Source: Antedon mediterranea (taxonomy: Eukaryota > Echinodermata > Crinoidea > Comatulida > Antedonidae). Taken from it: DNA of 64,000 nucleotides. Below, piece by piece: positions 1 through 9,083 of this stretch (position 1 is its first letter; the number at the start of each line of letters is the position of its first letter). The position numbers and the translations under genes are program-made. The notes beneath the pieces are model-generated. The model did no database searches, was not told where the DNA came from, and saw only the letters and a list, made by a program, of their open reading frames with translations. The stretch spans positions 28,668,912 through 28,732,911 of the forward strand of contig NC_092675.1 of NCBI RefSeq assembly GCF_964355755.1, given 5' to 3'.

Positions 1-704
1 TCCCATAATTGTTGGCTTTTTATTTTCATAGTAGTTTTGGTTTTACATGTATGATATTGTTTAATTTTACAACAGACTTCGTCATATTTCTATAAAATAA
101 AGGCATACTGCCTAAGTTAGCATGCTCTTCTAAATTCAACTGCGTTATATTAACTGTATATTCAATAGGTTGGTAAAACTTTGGAATGCATTTCCATTTA
201 CCTGGATCTGGGCTTAAGAGTCTCTTAACCCAGGTTAGTTTGAAAGATTCTATCACCGAAGTAAGATCTGGCATATTCAAACCACCTTCTTCCACATTTC
301 TAATTAATGTTGTTTGTTTAATTTTTTCTTTTTTATTTCCCCAAAGGAAGTCATATAACAGTGTTTCTATTTTTGCAATTATTTCCTTAGGCACCTCAAT
401 CCTTGATATTGCTAGTGTTTTTATAATAGTAATTTTACCAAAAAAACTTAGGTTAAGTCTTTTCCATAATTTTAATACATTTTCTAAGTTAGTAATTTTT
501 TTCTCCCTATTTCTGTATTCACATAATTGTTTATCATAACCTACATGTATTCCTAGAAATTGTACTGGTTCACTGGACCATACAATATTGAATGGTTTTG
601 ACATATCATTTTTGTTTGAACCAATCCACATACCATTTGTCTTATTTTTATTTAGTTTTAATCCTGACACTCTACAGAATAGATCAATTTCATCAAAAAA
701 ATAT
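1..704 (-). mobile_element. L1-like LINE fragment, reverse transcriptase C-terminal part
   Basis: The minus strand reads open from about 745 to 26 and continues off the left edge. The protein shows the block after the RT catalytic core that L1-type LINEs share: VSGLKLNKNKT, then QFLGIHVG, then a WKRLNLSFFGKITIIKT stretch, then FLWGNKKEKI and EEGGLNMPDL. The catalytic YADD core itself is not in this piece. The upstream part is cut at about 705-742, where a second LINE ends. This is a 5'-interrupted dead copy, not a host gene. The L1 assignment rests on motif style only. Confidence 0.8.
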
Positions 705-2212
705 TGACTTATTGTTTGTTTAAACTTTAGTACTAATTTTTTCAATTCAATTCAATAGACATTTATTTACAAAATCTGAATACATACAGAAGGAAAACAA
801 GAAACAGGATTGTACAGAATTATAAAAGTATATCAGAAAATGAAGGCAAGAGCCCTAAAAGATGTTTGTAACATATCATAATTCTTTATTCACCAAAAGG
901 CAAAACGGTATAAACAAATAGCTTTCGCTAGTCAATGTTTTACACCTGATTAACAAATATTATACTGTTCAGTGCAAACGATTTTGATAATATAATTATA
1001 CAATAATGTGAAAAAAAACCACAATAATGACAAAAAGAAAGAGGTGGGCCAGCATTAATCAGTATCTCGATAATAGTAGTTCAGTTATATTTTTTACGAA
1101 ATTAATTTTTCATGTATTATTTTTTATGTCGAGTGATAAATTATCCCAAAATTTTGTGCCAGTAAACGAAATTCTAAATTGACCTGCCATAGTACGGGCT
1201 TTTGGGATAGATAGGTTTTTACCTTGTTTAAATCAGGGAGTTGTTGTTGTTATTAGATGGAGTAACAACAAATTTATCAACTGATCTACAGCCAATAAGC
1301 GACGAGCGGTATACAGGAACCTCAAAGGATTATGCAGTCAACTGGCACTAATTTCCTGCCTTTTGTTTGGAGTCTACTTTGCCGACGATGCCAGGCCCTC
1401 TATCGCCGGGATTCGTCCATTTTGAGTAAAGACTTTCGATGCATTCCTGACAAACAAACATTGTAGGCATGCGCAGATGATTCCTTCTTCGTCTGTAGCT
1501 TTACAATTTGTTTACGTCATTAGAGAATTCTGCAATATATATTTTACAAAAAACCGCTTTAAATTCCGACCTTTCGTTAAAAAGTTACGATAATTCAAAA
1601 TGTACGTTCATCTGTTTGTTTGTAGACCTTCTTTCGTGATTTTCAGAGACTTTTGGTAAGTTTTAAAGTTAATATTTGATATTTTCCGCACGTTTCTCCA
1701 TTTTAACACCAGCGCTAATATTTAAAAGAGTATGTCTTCTATCATTCTCTTGATATCTTATTTTCTTACAGTTTCTTACATAATCGTAATTTTGGTTAAA
1801 ATACAACATGTTTTTATAGGTGTGGGCATGTTGTCAGTAGTGATAAACGCCAGCGTGTAATCTGGGTAATTAACACCCTCCGATCGTATGTTTGTTGGCG
1901 GCTGGAATCGCCGATTCTGGTGATGCACTAGGTACACCACCAGGGCCTAGGCCTAGCCAGGGAGATGGTCTAATAACAAATCCCTGGCCTAGCCCTCTCC
2001 CATAAATAGGCCTAGGCCCCTGCACGTATGCTAGGCGGGGAATTACCTATATAACTAAGCATAGCCTATAGAATAGGCCTATATAATTATAGGATGTCCA
2101 CTATAAATAATAATTAATATTAATACAACTCTATGACTATGTATGAATGTACTGACTGTAATTTATTTTGTTGTCTTCCTGTTATTCATTATAGGAATTT
2201 GTACTGTAATAA

Positions 2213-2607
2213 TGGAAATACAGGCTATTTGTCGTTTATGTGGGCGAGAGACTGCTGCATCTGACTCAAGACGTCTAATTTTGAAATCTGATTATTCAGA
2301 TTTAATCCAGCGTGCACTACAAGTAGATGTGAACACGGATATTCTCCCACCATACAGTTGTAACAACTGTAGAGTAAAACTTGACACATGGAAGAAGAAT
2401 ATGCGCTCTAAAAAGAAGGATGTAAAAATTGGAATAAACCTTGCTGATTTTGATTCCAGTGAAAAACAGACAGAAGAATCTTTTTTCTGTGAGGCAGCAG
2501 TAGTTGCATTGCATCTCAAATGGGATGCATTCTTTGGAAAGGAGAAGACAAACACATGTTTACAAACATTGTTATTTGTACATGATTGTACATGTATTTA
2601 TTTTTAA
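2213..2607 (+). CDS. ZAD-like zinc finger protein carried by the nested transposon
   Basis: Small ORF, open from 2143, probably starting at the methionine at 2213 or spliced from an upstream exon. It begins with CRLCGRET and about 40 residues later has LPPYSCNNCRVKLDTWKK, so the spacing C-x2-C...C-x2-C and the LP..C..C...L pattern match the ZAD treble-clef domain, best known at the N-terminus of arthropod C2H2 factors. A basic stretch follows (KKNMRSKKKDVKI). No C2H2 fingers follow. It lies wholly between the TIRs of the 1235-3780 element, so I read it as a transposon passenger or DNA-binding accessory protein. The fold assignment is an inference from cysteine spacing. Confidence 0.55.
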
Positions 2608-3239
2608 ATATGTATTTAATACAAAGAATTAAAAAATGACTCAGTATATCGATTATTTTTATTTACAGTATATCATTCATTAAAAGCCTTGGTTACATTT
2701 AGATATACAGTACTGTACAGTACTTGATTTTTTCTTCTGCACTGTAGCCTCTTTCTTCTTTGTCTGTGCAGGGAGTTCCCTGGTCTGTGCAGGAACATCT
2801 TTGTCTAGAATTGAAAAAAAAAACAATTAACATAACTCCCTGGTCATACATTTAATCAGGCGTTGTCAATTTAACTCCCGGCATTTGTTAACAAATGAAA
2901 AATACATAAATCTTCCCAATTGTCAGTAGTGACAGCCCAGGTCATAATTAATAAATGGAAATAATACTGCATCATCAGAAAGTTGTTTTTATTGGGGTAG
3001 GCCTAGCCCCTAGTTGACCGTCCCTCCCTTCCTTCCTGATGAAATATTAAAGTTCAATGAATAAATACCTGTAAAAAAAAGGCAACGTAAAAGGCCTCCT
3101 TTCTTTCCTAGAGATTCTAGCTAGGAACGGTAGGCTGCAGTAGTATCAAATATTGAATAGGCTACACCAGTATACTAACCTGTTTTTTGAGTAGTAGTAC
3201 TACTACTAGGTCGCTTAACACTAGGCCTACTTGAGCCAG

Positions 3240-3498
3240 GCCTATGCCCAATATTATTAACGTCGTGTTGTGTTGACAGCATTGCTCACAAACCCATTTG
3301 CCAGCTGGAACTTCAGAAGATGTGAGCAGTGAGCTTCACACATTCAAAATGGAACCATTCATTAGGACATGCTTTTCCTTCACAAGCGATCATTTGATCG
3401 TCAGAACTTTCCCCACATGGGCAATACATTGGCACATTTTCATTTAGATCAACATCTTCTAAATCGCTATCATCTAAATCGGAAAAGTCTACGTACAT
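3240..3498 (-). pseudogene. PHD-finger protein of the nested transposon, frameshifted
   Basis: Starts MYVDFSDLDDSDLEDVDLNE (acidic), then YCPCGESSDDQMIACEG, then CPNEWFHFECVKL, which is an ING-type PHD finger. The frame stops at 3313-3315. The missing last zinc-binding part, PAGKWVCEQC, is encoded immediately downstream in the next frame (about 3260-3290), so one base has been lost or gained inside the finger. A possible lysine-rich continuation exon (KKKEATVQKKKSS) lies at about 2690-2806 after a TTCTAG acceptor. The ORF lies inside the 1235-3780 element and converges on the ZAD ORF. PHD fingers of this type bind histone H3 tails; the role here is unknown. Confidence 0.6.
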
Positions 3499-3611
3499 CG
3501 GTATAGAAGTCGTCAGTTGTCATTGTGTGTCGCGATTGTATCATCTGGCTTTCTGAAACACCATGACGATGTGTGACGTAGGCCAGAGTTATTCAAGCGA
3601 AGCGAAGCAAC

Positions 3612-3655
3612 TATGACTTTTCTGCGCATGCGCGTGTCATTGATTACGTCAGGGA
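3612..3655. promoter_or_regulatory. NRF1-like and CRE-like sites upstream of the PHD ORF
   Basis: GCGCATGCGCG at about 3620-3634 matches the NRF1 palindrome and TTACGTCA at about 3643-3650 matches a CRE. They sit about 120-150 bp upstream of the PHD start on the minus strand. A similar pair, GCATGCGCA and TTACGTCA, lies near the other end of the element (about 1466-1522). Each internal gene may therefore have its own promoter. Sequence match only. Confidence 0.35.
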
Positions 3656-5025
3656 AAATTGTTTATTTGATGAGCAACTGTTTATCGGGGATTAAGTCTT
3701 ATCTATTTTACTTCCTGTCGGAAAAGTAGACTGATCAAAAGAACATACTATGATGTTACTCCATCTAATAACAACTCCCTGTTTAAATCTAGTAGTTCGT
3801 AAATGATCAACTGTACTAAAATAATAACTGATTTGATGTGCAGAGTTTCTATTATATAAATCAAAAACAAATTAAGTACACATAATTCGTATAGTTTATG
3901 AACATCTAGAATATTAAGTTGCTTAAATATCGGAGATGACGAAAAATCAGAAAAAGTTATACACCGCATACACATTTTTTGAATGACACAAATAGGTTGT
4001 AAATATGTTTTATACGTGCTACCCCAAACTTCTATGCCATAAGTGATACTTGGTTGTATAATCATTTTATATAATAAGATTAATATATCTGTGGGTACAA
4101 CATATCTTAGCTTAAATAAAATGCCTGCCTTCTTTCTAATATTGTTTTTAACATCGTTAATATGACTATTCCAAATTAAATGTTTATCAATCTTAACACC
4201 AACAAACTTTACTTCTTCTGCTTCATTAAGTTGTTTATGTTTTACGTATATATTACCGTTAGTAGAAACATTTTTATTCCTGTTACAGAATACAATATAA
4301 TTTGTTTTACCAACGTTAATAGTTAATTTGTTTGCATTGCACCATTCAATGACATGTTGAAAATTATAATTAATTATAGAGAGATCAATATTATTGCCAG
4401 AGAAATCATGAAATAAATTAGTATCATCTGCAAACAGCCTAAATTCAAAACAATTAGTAGAATGAGAAATATCATTTATGTAGATCAGAAACAGGGTTGG
4501 ACCCAATACTGATCCTTGTGGGACTCCACATGAGATTGGGAGTTTATCAGAACTAATTTGGTCAGCAGCCACATATTGAAATCTTCCTTTTAAATAGTCG
4601 GTTAACCAATATAATGGTTGATGACCTCTTATTCCATAGTGTTGTAGTTTAGATATTAATATTTCATGATTAATCGTGTCGAATGCTTTCATAAAGTCTA
4701 TAAATATGCCAATAGAATTATTTCCATCATCGAATTGTTGTAGAAGATGGTTAACTAAATTTATAAGTGACAATTTTGTGCTGTATTTTTCTCTAAACCC
4801 GTATTGATGCTGATGAAATATATTAAACTTTTCAAAGAAATATATAAGTCTATTATTTACAATTTTTTCGAGAATTTTGCTAAGAATTGGTAAAATTGAT
4901 ATGGGTCGATAATGTCCAGGATTATCCTTGGAACCTTTCTTAAATAAGGGAATGACTCTGGCTGTTTTAAATGAATCTGGGAATTTACCTTGAGAAAACG
5001 ATAAATTAACAAGGCCAACAGCCAT

Positions 5026-5723
5026 TAAGTCGCGTGCTACAATGCATAGTGATACCGGACCGACAGACAGACCCACAGACAGACCGACAGACAGACAGAC
5101 AGAGAGACCGACCGACCGACATAGTGAACTATACTGACCGAAATTACTGAACATGTTTAAAAATGTTGAAATGTTTAAAAACATTTATTTTTTTTAATTT
5201 ACACGTGCGTAGCCTGTCACTTTCGACGTGCTCGTATAACGTAATTTCGAGTTGAAAAGTAAGTCAAGAAAACAGAAATCGGGCAAAAAGAGTGCGCAAT
5301 AACATTTAACGCGCAGTGCGCGCGCAAAAATATGCGCACTCATGGCAATTTTGTAAACGCTTAAAATTGCCTGAAATGTACTCTTATTTCATCGAAAATA
5401 AATTTTGAAAATGTTAAGCGCGCGTACGCATGCGTTACATGCGCTACGCACGTAATTGTATTGCCATATGATGATATTTTATGCCCTGAAATTTATGAGT
5501 ACCAAATTTTATTTAATTGTGATTCATGGTTGTGAAGATATGATTACAAACGTGATTTCGTTAAATCGTGCGTAGACCGCGTAATTTTTTATTGCGCACC
5601 GTGAAAACATAACCACATTGATTCCTGGCCATAAGGAATATACTGTGAAAAATTGACCTAGCTAGATTAAACTGATATCAAGATAAGGTCAGAAAGCGAT
5701 AAAACGCATAGTGATACCGGACC

Positions 5724-5758
<35 letters not shown>

Positions 5759-5848
5759 CGACAGACAGACCGACAGACAGACCGACAGACAGACCGACAG
5801 ACCGACCGACTGACATAGTGAACTATAGAGTCGCTTCCACGCGACTAA
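5026..5848. mobile_element. Element with AGTCGCGTG hairpin ends and GACA/GACC arrays
   Basis: The left boundary AGTCGCGTGCTAC (5026) and right boundary GAGTCGCTTCCACGCGACT (about 5830-5848) are hairpin-like. Just inside each end is the same module: GCATAGTGATACCGGACC, then a GACA/GACC tetranucleotide array (5057-5122 and 5722-5815), then ACATAGTGAACTATA. The middle is rich in CpG-containing words such as TGCGTTACATGCGC. A short relative lies at 30556-30636. No coding capacity. Class unknown. It separates the LINE RT from whatever lay upstream. Confidence 0.6.
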
Positions 5849-5962
5849 AAATGTAAGCTAATGGTATGGCAATGTACAAACGCGTTACGTCGTGCACTGT
5901 GTATCGAAGTACGCTATACAGCAAAAGGGTACGAATAATGTTGGCGATCTATTGTTTGTATG

Positions 5963-6717
5963 GGGTGTCTAGAAAACTGAGATCTAGAAAACTCAGATCT
6001 CAGATATATCTGAGTTTTCTAGATCTAGAAAACTCAGATATCTGAGTTTTCTAGATCTAGAAAACTCGGATATCAATATCTGACTTTTCTAGTTCCAGAA
6101 TGGAACTAGAAAACTCAGATCATCATTTGATTGGTTGGTAGGTCATTTGGATCGTTCCATTATTAATCAGCAGGTAGGTCATTTGAAATACTAGAGTATT
6201 GTTAAAACTGATTATTGTATACTAATATTGTAACATGTAGAAGCGGCCTACGGCTTAAATCATAAAGAAAATACAGTGCACGTTACCGTTAAAATGTAGG
6301 CTTAAAAATTAGGTATGTACGAGTTGGTGTGGGTACGAGTTGGTTGAGGTACGAGTTAGCCAAGTTGGGAATAGGGTACGAGTTATTTTGGGTACGAGTT
6401 GACCACTTCTAGCCTAGTAGGGCCAGGCCTACTCTTTGCAATACATCGCATTTTAAAATGTGTATACTGTTACAATAATTATTATTATTAATAAGAAAAC
6501 GTATAATACTGTAGTATTTCAAACAAGCTTCCCTCTATTAATAATGGATCGACCCATTTGATGATCTGAGTTTTGGTTCCATTTTGGAACTAGAAAACTC
6601 AGATCTTGATATCTGAGTTTCCTAGATCTAGAAAAGTCAGATCTGAGTTTTCTAGAGCTAGAAAACTCAGATATATCTGAGATCTGAGTTTTCTAGATCT
6701 GAATTTTCTAGACAGCC
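5963..6717. mobile_element. Mutator-like foldback element with 9-bp target duplication
   Basis: The 755-bp element is flanked by identical GTTTGTATG at 5954-5962 and 6718-6726. The ends are inverted: GGGTGTCTAGAAAA on the left and GGCTGTCTAGAAAA on the right arm's complement. Both arms (about 5963-6170 and 6540-6717) are built of repeated CTAGAAAACTCAGATCT units that are themselves palindromic, so each arm can form several nested hairpins. A 9-bp duplication, GG termini and long arms fit MuDR-type non-autonomous elements. No transposase is present. The centre holds a GGTACGAGTTGG array. Confidence 0.7.
6317..6405. repeat. Short tandem array of GGTACGAGTT units
   Basis: Five copies of (G)GTACGAGTT(GG/A) at 13-30 bp spacing inside the Mutator-like foldback element. 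Non-coding. Confidence 0.6.
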
Positions 6718-6726
6718 GTTTGTATG

Positions 6727-7065
6727 TTCGATTTTTTAATTTACGATTAACCCTCTGTACCGTCGGGTGCCTAAAATGTACGTTTCACTGTAGGCTCGCC
6801 TACTGTAGCCCACATTATTAAACAAAAATGTGCCATTTTCGTTTAGCCAACATCTTATTATAGCTAAATTATTACATTTCCAATGTCCTGTATATCATGA
6901 ACTGCTCATTGTAAATCGAAAGTCCAGATGGTACGCACGAATATTATACATCTGGGAAATATTCCCCGACGGAAAATGGTCTACGCTTGCGGACACATTC
7001 CCCTCCAAATAAAATAACCACTTTTTTTAGGCCTCTAGGCTTAATATTTTTATAAGTATAAGTGT
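6727..7065. other. Repeat-island sequence without recognisable gene
   Basis: Between the foldback element and the 110-bp array. It contains a 60-codon open frame with no recognisable domain and a TAGGCC word. I see no gene. Confidence 0.5.
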
Positions 7066-7760
7066 AATTTTTGAAGACCTGCAGCTCCAGTTTTCAAAAT
7101 TTTCTTAGCTCAGCCCCAAATATAGAGCTGGTCATTCATATTTCAAAGTACAATACAGTCAGTGCACTGTCTGGGGACCTAGAGCTCTTTTTTTTTCAAT
7201 TTTGTTTTTATATCTCAGTCCCAACCATGGTACGGCTGGTTCTGGAGACTTACCGGTATATTTTGTATAATAAGTCCAATTTCCGGAACCTACCAACTCT
7301 AGCTCCACCCCAACCATGGTGGACTGGTCCTGTAGACCTATAATTTAGTTTCATATTTCAATGTTTGGCAGGGACCTAGCAGCTCTATTTTTCACAATTT
7401 CCTTAGCTCCACAATCCATGGCGGGCTAGTCCTGTATAGACTTATAATTTCGTTTCATTTATCAATAGGGCCTCTTTCCAGGGACCTGGCAGTTCTATTT
7501 TTCACAATTTTCTTAGCAGCTCAACCCTAATGGTAGGGCTGGTCCTTACTTATATATTTTGTTTCCTTTTTCGAAATACTATCCAATTTCTAGATTCCTA
7601 ACAATTCTATTTTTCTAAATGTTCTTAGCTCCATCCCAACCTCGGTTGGCTGGTTCTCTGTAGACTTGTAATTTCGTTTCATATATCAATGTATAATTGC
7701 AATTTCCGGGGACTTAGCAACTCTATTTTTCAAAATGTTCTTACCGATCAGCCCATGGGT
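7066..7760. repeat. Diverged tandem array, unit about 110 bp
   Basis: About six diverged copies. Each contains GGGACCTAGCAGCTCTATTT or a variant, then TTTTCTTAGCTC, then CAACCATGGT..GGCTGGTCCTG, then TATAATTTCGTTTCAT. Units are clear at about 7075, 7180, 7290, 7370, 7480 and 7590. Non-coding; open frames across it are chance. Confidence 0.7.
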
Positions 7761-8690
7761 GGTAGTCTCGCGCATTTGCAATTTTCGCACCTCTAGACAG
7801 TAAACAGTCCCTGCGATTAACAATATACTTCTTGGCCCATGGGTAGATTTTACGTTCGTGTATATTTTCTATTATAGGCATATTGAACTTTAAAAACTTC
7901 ATTTTTAAAATTGAAAGAATGTATTTACACAGTCATCGCAACGGACTTTTTCACACAGTATTTTATTTATGTACCATAAAAAATGGAAAAGGTTGGATAC
8001 CCTAAATCTTATTAAAACGGCCTCAAATTAGCTATAACGCGTTGCCTGGACTCTCACCCCTTGGCGTCCCCCAGGCCCCCAGCCTAGTGATGCTTGCTTC
8101 ACTTACATAGCCCCCCCCCCCCCCCTCCCCCCACCATGGGGTAACATAAACATGTAAATTATATTTTGTGGAGATACATGGTTTTAACAACATTAGCCTA
8201 CATATGATATTATATGAGTGTCACGAACTCCTCTTACGTATGTTTCCGAGCGGTTGAAAATATTAGGAACTCCCTTGTGACATAAAAGTATACACACAAA
8301 ATCCACAAAGATGTAAAATAACTCAAAAGCTTTAATTTCAATCAACTTCAGCTTTCAACAATCCAGTAAGCACTTTAAACAACAGCTTCACAATAACTTT
8401 TACAATCGAATATCCAACAACCTTACAATAGTTTTACATCCCTTTATATACAAGATGTTCCTATCCTTCTAGATCATTCTTTATACTTCTTATTCTATTG
8501 GATTACAGTTTCTATTAATAGCATACTGGAATGTTCCTGATTGTTCTTATAATAATTATACATGGTTTCTTAAATCAAAACATCTTATTCTAGAATGTTC
8601 TTGTAGATACTAAGTAACTGTATCTGTTATGAATGGTAATTTATTACAATGAGAGAGAACTTGTTCACGTCCGTCTCTCATGACATCCAA
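7761..8690. other. Unassigned repeat-like sequence
   Basis: Holds a C-run at about 8109-8130 and an A-rich stretch from 8215 to 8685 that begins TGTCACGAACTCC and ends CTCATGACA. That resembles an LTR boundary but has no target duplication. No gene seen. Confidence 0.4.
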
Positions 8691-8728
8691 TGACTTATTG
8701 TTTGTTTAAACTTTAGTGCTAATTTTTT
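8691..8728. repeat. 38-bp copy of 705-742
   Basis: This stretch begins TGACTTATTGTTTGTTTAAA and is identical to 705-742 except for one A/G difference. The left copy abuts the 3' end of the CR1-like LINE at 743. It may be a long target-site duplication bounding the 743-8690 insertion island. Confidence 0.6.
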
Positions 8729-9083
8729 AAACAGTGAACAAGTATTATGTCCCCTTAAATACATGGCTTCACTAACGACAAAGTCACTACAATTTGATCA
8801 TCTCCAGTTTTAGACAATGACTAAATTTGGCATAATCCAGTGAAGAGAAAATTCCAGTTGAAAAATTATAGTTTAAAAAATCCAGTTGGAATTAACCGGT
8901 TCGAATTTAAATTGGTTACTTGTTTACCGGTACAAAACTGATTTTAATTGATATTTTAAAATTACCATTTGATTTTCATTGGCGTCAACAATCAGTTAAA
9001 ACCAGTTTACCTTTAATTTTGTATTTAGGCCTACAGGTGTCCGAAGGGAATTGATTTGATTTTTACTTTTACTTTGTTAACAG

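Larger units (their letters stand above)
1235..3780. mobile_element. 2.5 kb TIR DNA transposon nested in the LINE
   Basis: Terminal inverted repeats start AGGGAGTTGTT and continue with ATTAGATGGAGTAACA. The left copy (1235-1266) has one extra GTTGTT; the right copy is at about 3755-3780. The flanks GTTTAAATC at 1226-1234 and 3781-3789 are identical and give a 7-9 bp target duplication; the exact length is ambiguous because a terminal C/G can belong to either. Removing the element rejoins the LINE. A second inverted pair, GTCTACTTT(G/T)CCGAC, lies subterminally at 1372-1386 and 3717-3731. Inside are a plus-strand ZAD-like zinc finger ORF and a minus-strand PHD finger ORF, convergent. I recognise no transposase catalytic domain, so the superfamily is unassigned; the element may be non-autonomous. 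Confidence 0.8.
743..5025 (-). mobile_element. CR1/jockey-like LINE, interrupted by a nested DNA transposon
   Basis: Reverse transcriptase of a non-LTR element. From about 5025 down to 3790 it shows PDSFKTARVIPLFKKGS, NPGHYRPISILPILSKILEK, QYGFREKYST, FIDFMKAFDTINHEIL, CGVPQGSVLGPTLFLIYIND and the catalytic FADD. The frame is broken at 3789 by the TIR of a nested element and resumes at 1225 with the usual C-terminal block (SIPKARTMAGQFRIS, then GTKFWDNLSLDI), stopping at 1110-1112. A small frameshift separates the two halves. The 3' UTR runs to 743 and ends in an ATTGA-type repeat tail. The apparent N-terminus upstream of about 5025 is translated GACA repeat, so the endonuclease part is lost or displaced. 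Inactive copy. Confidence 0.85.

Noticed and set aside
186-539. Plus-strand ORF of 117 codons
   Set aside because: Antisense shadow of the L1-like fragment.
3748-3789. RT ORF C-terminus LLLDGVTS
   Set aside because: It is TIR sequence of the nested transposon, not LINE protein.
5026-5184. N-terminal extension of the LINE RT ORF (CLSVGLSVG repeats)
   Set aside because: It is the GACA repeat of another element read through in frame.
8215-8685. Possible solo LTR (TGTCA...TGACA)
   Set aside because: No target duplication, no second copy, no polyadenylation layout I could confirm.
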